Positions 13,961-20,338 of a stretch of 34,537 nt of DNA are shown one piece after another. The notes beneath the pieces were generated by a model that saw nothing but the letters and a program-made list of their open reading frames with translations, did not search any database and was not told the origin of the DNA. Source of the stretch: Ellagibacter isourolithinifaciens (GTDB taxonomy: Bacteria; Actinomycetota; Coriobacteriia; Coriobacteriales; Eggerthellaceae); the NCBI RefSeq assembly GCF_008831035.1, contig NZ_WAJR01000026.1, positions 1 to 34,537 of the forward strand, given 5' to 3'. Both the position numbers and the translations under genes were made by a program. Within the stretch, counting starts at the first letter, position 1; every line of letters starts with the position of its first letter.

Positions 13961-14257
13961 ATGTCGTCTCGAGAGAAGAGCCCTTATTACGGTTCTTTGC
14001 AGCAGGTGGTCGACTCTCTGTTCGCGGATTTGACGGAAGAGGAGCGCATTGCCGATATGGCCGGCGTCCCTGGCGCGCGCAAGGTGCGCAGGCTCGATGT
14101 GATTCTGGCGGCCGAGGCGGTCGATCTGCCCGATGAGCTCCAAGAAATTGTGAACCTGCTGCCTCCGAGCACCTTCACGCGCCGCCGTTTGTGCGATCAG
14201 CTGAACTCCGCTGTCGGGGGGCATGCCTGGGGACAGAAGTACGGCACCGTCGAGTAG
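13961..14257 (+). CDS. Conserved-looking 98-residue hypothetical protein
   Basis: A small soluble protein, mostly helical. It begins 'MSSREKSPYYGSLQQVVDSL', has an acidic middle ('DLTEEERIADMAG') and a C-terminal 'LLPPSTFTRRRLCDQLNS' segment that could contact nucleic acid or a partner. There is one Cys and no membrane segment. It starts 5 bp after the zinc-less methyltransferase-like gene, so the two are co-transcribed and may form a complex. I do not recognise the family. Confidence 0.75.
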   Translation: MSSREKSPYYGSLQQVVDSLFADLTEEERIADMAGVPGARKVRRLDVILAAEAVDLPDELQEIVNLLPPSTFTRRRLCDQLNSAVGGHAWGQKYGTVE

Positions 14258-14376
14258 GCGGGGGCAGCTGCGCACAACTCGTCCAGTTGACCACCAACTC
14301 GGCTTACTGCTCGCGAGCTATCGTGGACATTTGTTGTCGATGGCGTGAATGCGTATATGGTAGTAAATCAGTAGCA

Positions 14377-14382
14377 TATAAT
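14377..14382 (+). promoter_or_regulatory. -10 element upstream of the ferredoxin gene
   Basis: A perfect TATAAT lies in an AT-rich stretch (14353-14385) within the 229-bp gap. A TATATG at 14354-14359 is 17 bases upstream, a weak -35. Transcription would start near 14389, about 100 bases before the ATG at 14487. Confidence 0.45.
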
Positions 14383-14486
14383 TCGCAGAAATCACGGGTC
14401 GGGTTAACATGTGGTGGATGGGGCGCTCGATTCGCGGGTTGATCGGCATCGATCCGTGGCAAGGCAAAACGATAGAGGGGGAGCTC

Positions 14487-15209
14487 ATGATTCGAACAGT
14501 TATTCATATTGATGAGGACAAATGCACAGGTTGCGGCCTGTGCGCGAACGCGTGCCACGAAGGCGCGATCGGCATCGTCGATGGCAAGGCGAAGCTTTTG
14601 CGCGACGATTTTTGCGATGGCATGGGCGATTGCCTGCCCTCGTGTCCGACGGGTGCCATCACGTTCGTCGAACGCGAGGCGCTTCCCTATGATGAGGCGG
14701 CCGTGGTTGCAGCTCAGGCGGCGAAAGCTCACGCCGCGCATACGGGGCAGAGCGGTTCCGGCGATCTTGGCGGGGGTTGCCCCGGCTCGCGCGCCCAAAT
14801 GCTTCACACTCCCGAAAAGACGCAGGCATCCCCCGAAGCCGAGGCGCAAAGCCAGCTCGCCCAATGGCCGTGCCAGATAAAGCTCATGCCCCTGCAATCT
14901 CCTTACTACCAGGGAGCTGACCTGCTCATCGCCGCTGATTGCACGGCGTTTTCTTACGCATCGTTCCACGATCGCTACATGCGCGGTCGGGTCACGATCA
15001 TCGGCTGCCCCAAACTCGATGCGGTTGACTACACCGAGAAGCTGTCGGCCATCATCGCGATGAACGACATTCGCTCGGTGACCGTTTGCCGCATGGAGGT
15101 TCCCTGTTGCGGCGGGCTGCAGCGTGCCGTGGAGAATGCGCTCGACGCCAGCGGCAAGAAGCTTCCCTTCGAGGTGGTCACCTTCTCCGTGCGTGGCGAG
15201 GCTCTCTAA
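14487..15209 (+). CDS. Dicluster 4Fe-4S ferredoxin-domain protein (240 aa)
   Basis: The N-terminal ~65 residues carry two [4Fe-4S] sites: 'DKCTGCGLCANACHEGAI' and the atypically spaced 'FCDGMGDCLPSCPTGAI'. The C-terminal domain (about 125-240) contains 'AADCTAFSYASFHDRYMRGR', 'IIGCPKLDAVDY' and 'CRMEVPCCGGL', with five conserved cysteines. This two-domain protein is widespread in strict anaerobes, often beside hybrid-cluster-protein genes, and is thought to act in redox or stress metabolism. No hcp gene is present here. I prefer the ATG at 14487 (ribosome site AGAGGGGGAG) because the 26 codons before it (from 14409) are not ferredoxin-like. A strong terminator follows, so it is probably monocistronic. 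Confidence 0.9.
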   Translation: MIRTVIHIDEDKCTGCGLCANACHEGAIGIVDGKAKLLRDDFCDGMGDCLPSCPTGAITFVEREALPYDEAAVVAAQAAKAHAAHTGQSGSGDLGGGCPGSRAQMLHTPEKTQASPEAEAQSQLAQWPCQIKLMPLQSPYYQGADLLIAADCTAFSYASFHDRYMRGRVTIIGCPKLDAVDYTEKLSAIIAMNDIRSVTVCRMEVPCCGGLQRAVENALDASGKKLPFEVVTFSVRGEAL

Positions 15210-15271
15210 AGGCATGCGTCAATCGCGGAGTCTTGACAGGCGTGTCTTCGAGTCCTGCTTGCTTCTTGACT

Positions 15272-15313
15272 ACGTCCCGAGCTTGTTCGTTTTGACGGCT
15301 CGGGGCGTTTTTT
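15272..15313 (+). terminator. Rho-independent terminator
   Basis: ACGTCCCGAGC (15272-15282) pairs with GCTCGGGGCGT (15298-15308, one wobble) over a 15-nt loop and runs into TTTTTT. It ends the ferredoxin gene. Confidence 0.9.
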
Positions 15314-15379
15314 CATTTCGCGTGATGAGGCGTGGTATCATCTGTGGAAATAGGCATGCGAAAGACGGAGGTGGGCGCA

Positions 15380-16441
15380 TTGCCGAATTCGCCCTTGCTG
15401 ATGATGGCGATTTTGATCGTGATGGCAATTGCCGTCGTCGTGGTGATTGCGATGACGCTCAAGCTTAATCAGGAAGTTCGCAATCTGGCCGAAGATGTGG
15501 AAATCGATCGGCAGAATCTCGCCAAGCTTAACCATGAGGTGGGAAAACGTTTGGGAGCGCCGCGTCCTCGCGGGCAGCAGCGGCCGTCGGGGGCCGGCGT
15601 GCCCCAGCAGGGGCGTCCTCAGGCTGCTGCTCAGCAAGCGGTGCGCACTGCGGGCAACCCCGCCACGCCTCCCGTGCCCGCGAACGCAGAGGTCGTTTCA
15701 CCCGGCTCTGCAGCGGGTATGCCGGTCGAGGCCGCTCAAGGATACGTTCCCGGAAGCTACCGCGTTCCGGTTCGTGGTGCCGAGGGCCCGTCGGCTGCGA
15801 CGGCGTCTGCTCGTGAAACGGTTCGGGCGGAGGCGGCGCAAAGCCCTCGGGCGACGCAAGCGACGCCACGCCAGTCAACTCTTGCCGAACGTCGGGCCGA
15901 GCGGAGAGCTCGTGCGGAGCGTCGCGCCGCCATGGCGGACTACACCCCGGCTCGTGCCGAGCGCCGAGCGAACATCGATGTCCCTCGCGGCGAGGAAAAG
16001 GGTTCTTGGCCTGGCGAGACAGGGCCGCAGTCGCGTGTGCGCACTCAAGCAGCCGCAGCGAGAGAAGCCTCTCCCCAGGCATCTCGCTCCGCTCGTAATG
16101 CGGCTTCCCAGGCACACAGCGCTCAGGGCTCGTCGTCGCGGGCAAGCAGTCCTCAGGAGGCGTCAGCAGCATCCCGTGTTTCGCCTGATGGTGCGCGTGC
16201 GGGCGAGGGAGTGCCCGTGAGAGGGCGCCATGGTGCCGAGGCGTCGAGGGTTGCTCAGCGTCAGCGCGCCGACCGCGAGGCCCAGCGTGCGGCCCTCGAG
16301 GCCCAGCGCCTCGTCGAGCAGCAGCGAGCGGCGCGGGCGCAGCGCGAAGACGAGATCCGCCGTCGCGCCGAGCGTCAAGCCGCGCGGGCAATGGCAGAAA
16401 AAGAGCAAAACCCCCTTGCGCGCATCAAGGAAGTGGAGTAA
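15380..16441 (+). CDS. Membrane-anchored Ala/Arg/Gln-rich protein of unknown function
   Basis: A 353-residue protein with one N-terminal membrane helix ('LLMMAILIVMAIAVVVVIAM', residues ~6-27). A short coiled coil follows ('LNQEVRNLAEDVEIDRQNLA'), then ~200 residues of low-complexity, probably disordered Ala/Pro/Gln/Arg/Ser-rich sequence. The end is a highly charged Arg/Ala/Glu helix ('RAERQAARAMAEKEQN'). The start is TTG at 15380 because GGAGGT lies seven bases upstream; the ATG at 15356 has no ribosome site. The long basic tail would lie in the cytoplasm and could bind nucleic acid or acidic partners. No enzymatic motif is seen. The gene ends 34 bp before tRNA-Leu. Biased composition limits homology judgement. 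Confidence 0.75.
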   Translation: MPNSPLLMMAILIVMAIAVVVVIAMTLKLNQEVRNLAEDVEIDRQNLAKLNHEVGKRLGAPRPRGQQRPSGAGVPQQGRPQAAAQQAVRTAGNPATPPVPANAEVVSPGSAAGMPVEAAQGYVPGSYRVPVRGAEGPSAATASARETVRAEAAQSPRATQATPRQSTLAERRAERRARAERRAAMADYTPARAERRANIDVPRGEEKGSWPGETGPQSRVRTQAAAAREASPQASRSARNAASQAHSAQGSSSRASSPQEASAASRVSPDGARAGEGVPVRGRHGAEASRVAQRQRADREAQRAALEAQRLVEQQRAARAQREDEIRRRAERQAARAMAEKEQNPLARIKEVE

Positions 16442-16475
16442 CATAATCAACCGCTTCAATAACTGAGGCAGATGT

Positions 16476-16562
16476 GCGGGCGTGGCGGAATTGGCAGACG
16501 CGTACGGTTCAGGTCCGTATGGGGGCAACCCCATGAAGGTTCAAGTCCTTTCGCCCGCACCA
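16476..16562 (+). tRNA. tRNA-Leu (anticodon CAG)
   Basis: An 87-nt class II tRNA with acceptor GCGGGCG / CGCCCGC, discriminator A and encoded CCA. The anticodon loop TTCAGGT contains CAG, which reads CTG. The long variable arm TGGGGGCAACCCCA and T loop TTCAAGT are typical of tRNA-Leu. A terminator follows at once. Confidence 0.98.
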
Positions 16563-16574
16563 TTTTGAGCACTC

Positions 16575-16599
16575 GCCAGCCTTTCTCGGCTGGCTTTTT
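16575..16599 (+). terminator. Terminator of tRNA-Leu
   Basis: GCCAGCC (16575-16581) pairs with GGCTGGC (16588-16594) over a six-base loop, followed by TTTTT. Confidence 0.92.
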
Positions 16600-16706
16600 A
16601 ATTTCCCTTCATTTTACTTAGATATAACGAGCATCCAACAAGGCTTTGACGTGCATGCGAGAACATAGTTGCATCTGCCGATGACGAATGACGGAAAGCG
16701 AACGCC

Positions 16707-17660
16707 ATGCTCGTAGAGAAGAGAAGCACCGAAACCCGAGAGATCGTTGAGGCTGCAGAGCGCTTGCTTGCGGAAAGTGCGGCGCCTCGCAAAGCCGCAA
16801 GGGATGTGAAGAAGGCTTGTGAGCCTCCGCATTCCTCATGTGCTGCTCGCAATGGTCTCGGTGTCTTGGCTCGTCGCGTGGCGTGCGAAAGCCACGAATC
16901 CGCAACGCCGCTCGTTCGTGTGCGCAAGTTCACCTTACGTCTCGGTGCATTCACCTCGTTGGAGGACGTCTCTTTCGATATTGCGAAAGGCAAGGTCACG
17001 GCGCTTTGCGGCCCGCGAGGATGCGGTATCGCGGCCATGCTTGACGCACTGGGATGCACGCTTCCCGGCGCTCGGACTGTCGACATGGGCGGCTTGATCG
17101 AGCTTTGCGGACATGACGCTTACCGCACGCTCGGTGCTGAGCGCGCCCGCGAGAAGGTTGCCCGCGTGTTTTTTGGCGGCTCCTTCGAGCTGCAGAGCGT
17201 TCGCAATGCCATCGCGTTCTCCATCCGCCAGAGAGGCGTTCACGACGATGCCGCGATTGCCGCCGAGATCAATCGCGTGCTGCGCTCACTCGATGCGGAA
17301 AGGCGTTTGGGAGACCATCTCGATTGCGCAGTGAGCTCGCTTCCTGCACTTGAGAGGTGCCTTGCCTCGATAGCCCGCGCGCTCGCGAAGCGTCCCCTCG
17401 CGCTGCTCGTTTCGGACCCGGCAACGGGGCTTGATCAAGTGGATTCCTTCACGATGAGCCAGGCTTTGCAATCGGTTGCACGCAAGACGGAATGTGCTGT
17501 GGTGGTCGCGACGTCTGATCCGCGCTTTGCGAGGATTTGCGCTGATGAAGGTGTCGTCTTCGTGCAAGGCCGCACCGTTGAGGCCGGTCCTCTCCCCAAG
17601 CTCAATTCCGCAAGTGCGGATTATTGGACGCGGGCGTTTTTCGAAGGCCGAATCGTATAG
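16707..17660 (+). CDS. PstB-like ABC protein with degraded ATPase motifs (pseudo-ATPase)
   Basis: A 317-residue protein. After a ~65-residue charged N-terminal extension, residues 70-317 follow the phosphate-transport ATPase PstB from 'DIAKGKVTALCGPRGCG' through to the C-terminal 'SADYWTRAFFEGR', which matches the end of PstB. Every catalytic motif is altered. Walker A is GPRGCGIA at 102-109, with the Lys and Ser/Thr replaced. The Q-loop Gln is Phe (156). The LSGGQ signature reads VSSLPALE (209-216). Walker B is LALLVSDP, with Asp-Glu changed to Ser-Asp. The H-loop His is Ser (270). ATP hydrolysis is very unlikely. A terminator separates it from PhoB/PhoR-like genes 170 bp downstream. PstB takes part in phosphate sensing through PhoU-PhoR, so a signalling role is an attractive inference. 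No pstSCA genes are present. The start has only a weak GGAAAG ribosome site. Confidence 0.85.
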   Translation: MLVEKRSTETREIVEAAERLLAESAAPRKAARDVKKACEPPHSSCAARNGLGVLARRVACESHESATPLVRVRKFTLRLGAFTSLEDVSFDIAKGKVTALCGPRGCGIAAMLDALGCTLPGARTVDMGGLIELCGHDAYRTLGAERAREKVARVFFGGSFELQSVRNAIAFSIRQRGVHDDAAIAAEINRVLRSLDAERRLGDHLDCAVSSLPALERCLASIARALAKRPLALLVSDPATGLDQVDSFTMSQALQSVARKTECAVVVATSDPRFARICADEGVVFVQGRTVEAGPLPKLNSASADYWTRAFFEGRIV

Positions 17661-17678
17661 TAGTTGCCCTTTTCTCAT

Positions 17679-17712
17679 GCGGGGCGGAGCGTAAACTCTG
17701 CCCCGCTTCCCA
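17679..17712 (+). terminator. Terminator between the PstB-like gene and the response regulator
   Basis: GCGGGGCGGAG (17679-17689) pairs with CTCTGCCCCGC (17696-17706, one wobble) over a six-base loop, followed by TTCCCATCTTT. The T run is imperfect, so some readthrough into the regulator is possible. Confidence 0.65.
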
Positions 17713-17832
17713 TCTTTACGCATCCATGACAAAGCTTCAACGCGCGCTTGACGCATTGGCGAGATGATAGCTACACGTTGAAAAGGCAATATGGTGTGCG
17801 CCAGCGCGCGGGCCGTTGGACAGGATGCGCGA

Positions 17833-18525
17833 ATGATTTACTACGTCGAAGATGATACAAATATTAGAGACCTTACCGTTTACGCCCTCAAGCAGGCAGG
17901 GTTCGAGGCTGCTGGGTTCACGTGCGGTCGCGATTTCTTCGAGGCTTGCGACGAGAAGGCGCCCGACTTGGTGTTGCTCGACATCATGCTTCCCGAAATG
18001 GACGGTCTTGAGATTCTCCGCGAGTTGCGCAGTCTGCCGTCGACGAAGAACATCCCTGTTATGATGCTCACAGCGAAAGGCACCGAATTCGACAAGGTGT
18101 GCGGGCTCGATGCAGGCGCCGACGATTACCTGGCGAAGCCGTTCGGCATGATGGAGCTGGTATCTCGCGTGAACGCGCTGCTGCGTCGCGCGCAGGCACC
18201 GGCTGTGAGCGCCGACGACACGCTCGTTAACGGGCCGATTGAGCTGGTCTCGTCTGCCCATACGGTGAGCGTCGGGGGAACCCCCGTAGCGCTGACGCTC
18301 AAGGAGTTCGACCTGCTGCGCGCGCTGATGCGCAGCGAGGGCAGAGTGCTTTCGCGCGGCAGATTACTCGAGGACGTGTGGGGAGTGACTTACGTGGGCG
18401 AAACGCGCACGGTCGATGTGCATATTCAAACGCTGAGGCAGAAGCTCAACGCGGCATCTTCGGGTGCTGACGAGCTCATCCGCACCGTTCGCGGCGTCGG
18501 ATACACGATGAAGGGCGCATCGTGA
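17833..18525 (+). CDS. phoB: OmpR/PhoB-family response regulator
   Basis: A 230-residue protein, the usual PhoB length. The receiver domain (1-118) has acidic residues 7-8 ('VEDDTN'), phospho-acceptor Asp50 ('LVLLDIMLPEMDG'), Thr80 and Lys102 ('LAKPFG'). The C-terminal winged helix (about 130-229) contains 'LTLKEFDLLRALM' and 'GETRTVDVHIQTLRQKL'. ATG 17833 is preferred over an upstream ATG at 17791 because 'MIYYVEDD' is the canonical receiver start. The stop overlaps the histidine kinase start, so they are translationally coupled. PhoB is the best guess among OmpR-type regulators given the PstB-like neighbour, but the true regulon cannot be read from this sequence. Confidence 0.92.
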   Translation: MIYYVEDDTNIRDLTVYALKQAGFEAAGFTCGRDFFEACDEKAPDLVLLDIMLPEMDGLEILRELRSLPSTKNIPVMMLTAKGTEFDKVCGLDAGADDYLAKPFGMMELVSRVNALLRRAQAPAVSADDTLVNGPIELVSSAHTVSVGGTPVALTLKEFDLLRALMRSEGRVLSRGRLLEDVWGVTYVGETRTVDVHIQTLRQKLNAASSGADELIRTVRGVGYTMKGAS

Positions 18526-19961
18526 GCCCGACCCACAACAACGTGAAAAGCCTATCGAACCGCATCTTCCGCAGCGTGCTCACCTTCACGCTGATTGTCC
18601 TGTTCGTCTTCGGCACCGTCATGTCGGCGATCTTCTACACCACCTACGAGCGCGATGCGGAAGAGGACCTTTCCTCTGCAGCGCAAAATATCGCAACATC
18701 GCTGGGCGACCTCGACTCGCAGGCGTGCGAGCAGGCCCTTTCGCAGCAGTTTTCCGATGCCTTCCGCTATACGCTTATCGATACGGATGGCGCGGTGCTC
18801 TACGACAGCGTGGCCGATGCTTCGACGATGGAAAACCACGCCGACCGCCCCGAGGTGCGCGAAGCCGACGAGCGTGGGCGCGGAGAGGTGTCCCGCTACT
18901 CGAGCACGCTTGGCACCGTGACGCTGTATTCTGCGGTGAAGCTCCAGAACGGGGACGTCGTGCGCCTGTCCGAGACGCGCGAGTCGCTGGTCGCGTTCTT
19001 CGGCGGCATGATGGGACCGATTGCGCTCACGCTTCTCGTGGCGATTATGCTCGTATTCCTGCTGTCGCAGCGGCTGACGTCTCGCATTATGCAGCCGATT
19101 GACGCGCTTGACTTCGCCAATCCGCTCGAGAACGAGATTTACGAGGAGATGGACCCGCTGCTCGAGCGAATCGACGACCAGCAGCGGCAGCTTCGCGAGC
19201 AGAACAAAGACCTCGCGCGCGCCGAGACGATGCGCCGCGACTTCTCGAGCAACGTGAGCCACGAGATGAAGACGCCGCTTCAGGTAATCTCGGGGTATGC
19301 CGAGCTCATGAGAAACGACATGGTCGATCCCGCCGACCGCCAGAAGTTCGCGGGGCTCATCTACGACGAGGCGCAATCGATGCGAGCGCTGATTGACGAG
19401 GTGCTGACGCTCTCGCGGCTTGATGAGACGTCCTTCGATGGCGAGTCGGCGACGCTTATCGATATGCTGGAAGCCTCCAAGCGCGTGGTGGGGCGACTAT
19501 CGAGCTTTGCCCACGACCGCGGCGTGTCGGTTGAGGTGAGCGGAGACTCCGCGTGCATCGCCGGCTCCGAGACGCTGGTCGAGGAGATGCTGTATAACCT
19601 GGTAGAGAATGGGATTCGCTACAACCATGAAGGTGGAAGTGTGAGCGTTTCGGTTCGGCTGGAGCTTCCCACTTCGGCGGAGCAGGCCGACGATATCCGT
19701 GCGCTGCCTGCGGGGGAGCGCGGCCGCATGCGAGCGGTTGTGCGCGTGAGCGACACTGGCCCGGGCATCCCAGAAGACAAGCAGGAGAAGATCTTCGAGC
19801 GCTTCTATCGCTTGGAGAAAAGTCGTTCGAAGGAGACCGGCGGCACGGGACTTGGGCTTGCGATTGTGAAGCATGCCGTGATGTACCACAAGGGCAGCGT
19901 TCGCGTGGAAAGCGAAGAGGGTAAGGGCACCGTGTTCATCCTGAGGATACCTACGGCCTAG
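18522..19961 (+). CDS. Membrane sensor histidine kinase, PhoR-like
   Basis: A 479-residue kinase. Membrane helices lie at about 18-40 and 162-182, with a ~120-residue extracytoplasmic domain between ('FRYTLIDTDGAVLYDS' resembles a Cache/PAS-like fold). After a linker come HisKA with His247 ('NVSHEMKTPLQVISGYAELM') and HATPase_c with the N box 'NLVENGIRYNHEGG', G1 'SDTGPGIP', F box 'IFERFYRLEKSRS' and G2 'GGTGLGLAIV'. The GTG start overlaps the regulator stop by four bases. With the partner regulator it forms a complete two-component system. The domain order is that of Gram-positive PhoR/WalK-type kinases. The ligand is unknown. A pseudo-PstB upstream suggests phosphate, by inference only. Confidence 0.93.
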   Translation: MSPTHNNVKSLSNRIFRSVLTFTLIVLFVFGTVMSAIFYTTYERDAEEDLSSAAQNIATSLGDLDSQACEQALSQQFSDAFRYTLIDTDGAVLYDSVADASTMENHADRPEVREADERGRGEVSRYSSTLGTVTLYSAVKLQNGDVVRLSETRESLVAFFGGMMGPIALTLLVAIMLVFLLSQRLTSRIMQPIDALDFANPLENEIYEEMDPLLERIDDQQRQLREQNKDLARAETMRRDFSSNVSHEMKTPLQVISGYAELMRNDMVDPADRQKFAGLIYDEAQSMRALIDEVLTLSRLDETSFDGESATLIDMLEASKRVVGRLSSFAHDRGVSVEVSGDSACIAGSETLVEEMLYNLVENGIRYNHEGGSVSVSVRLELPTSAEQADDIRALPAGERGRMRAVVRVSDTGPGIPEDKQEKIFERFYRLEKSRSKETGGTGLGLAIVKHAVMYHKGSVRVESEEGKGTVFILRIPTA

Positions 19962-20049
19962 ATTGAGGTGCCTTGAAACGGCACGCTCTTTCTTCATCAA
20001 ACTATGGAACCCGCGCCATGTCAAGACTTTAATTGAGCGCCATCGTCCT

Positions 20050-20055
20050 TATACT
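20050..20055 (+). promoter_or_regulatory. -10 box of the structured RNA at 20062
   Basis: TATACT is followed seven bases later by the first base of the predicted RNA. The -35 region is poor (CTTTAA, 17 bases upstream). Confidence 0.5.
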
Positions 20056-20061
20056 GAAGGT

Positions 20062-20236
20062 AGGTTCCGCTCCCGCAGTCATACATGCGGTGGACCGACG
20101 TTTTATATGCAGGGAGCTCAAGATAGCCTGTGGAACGGAGATTCGCGTCCGTTGATGCGAAAGCCGGAAAGCTGGCTGCGAGCACCCACCTTTCGAGGTG
20201 GGTTCACCCTGGACTTGTCGGGGGCGGAGCTTTTTT
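20062..20236 (+). ncRNA. ssrS: ~175-nt structured RNA, probably 6S RNA
   Basis: The 377-bp gap between the kinase and the PASTA-kinase gene contains an RNA unit. It has a -10 box TATACT, then a closing stem in which GTTCCGCTCCCG near 20064-20075 pairs with CGGGGGCGGAGC (20219-20230, with wobbles), and finally TTTTTT. The closing stem, the total length (~175 nt, against ~180-190 for 6S RNA) and the hairpin 'CCCACCTTTCGAGGTGGG' close to the 3' end resemble bacterial 6S RNA. A central unpaired region between arms is plausible. 6S RNA binds RNA polymerase holoenzyme in stationary phase. No protein frame fits. The structural-RNA call is stronger than the 6S name. Confidence 0.5.
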
Positions 20237-20304
20237 GCGCTCTAGGGGCTGTTGCCCGGTTTGGCGCGTGCCCATAGAGAGTTAGTTTCTCAGCCTTGAA
20301 CGAG

Positions 20305-20331
20305 AAAGGGCCCCGCAGTGCGAGGCCCTTT
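20305..20331 (-). terminator. Terminator of the envelope-kinase operon
   Basis: AAAGGGCC (20305-20312) pairs with GGCCCTTT (20324-20331) over an 11-nt loop. It lies eight bases beyond the PASTA-kinase stop. On the minus strand it ends with CCCTTTCTCGTT, and it may also act on the plus strand (CCCTTTGCTGATTCT). Confidence 0.8.
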
Positions 20332-20338
20332 GCTGATT

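Noticed and set aside
20062-20236. Signal recognition particle RNA or RNase P RNA as alternatives
   Set aside because: The SRP tetraloop/GGAAGCAG motif and the RNase P conserved regions are absent; length and ends fit 6S RNA better.
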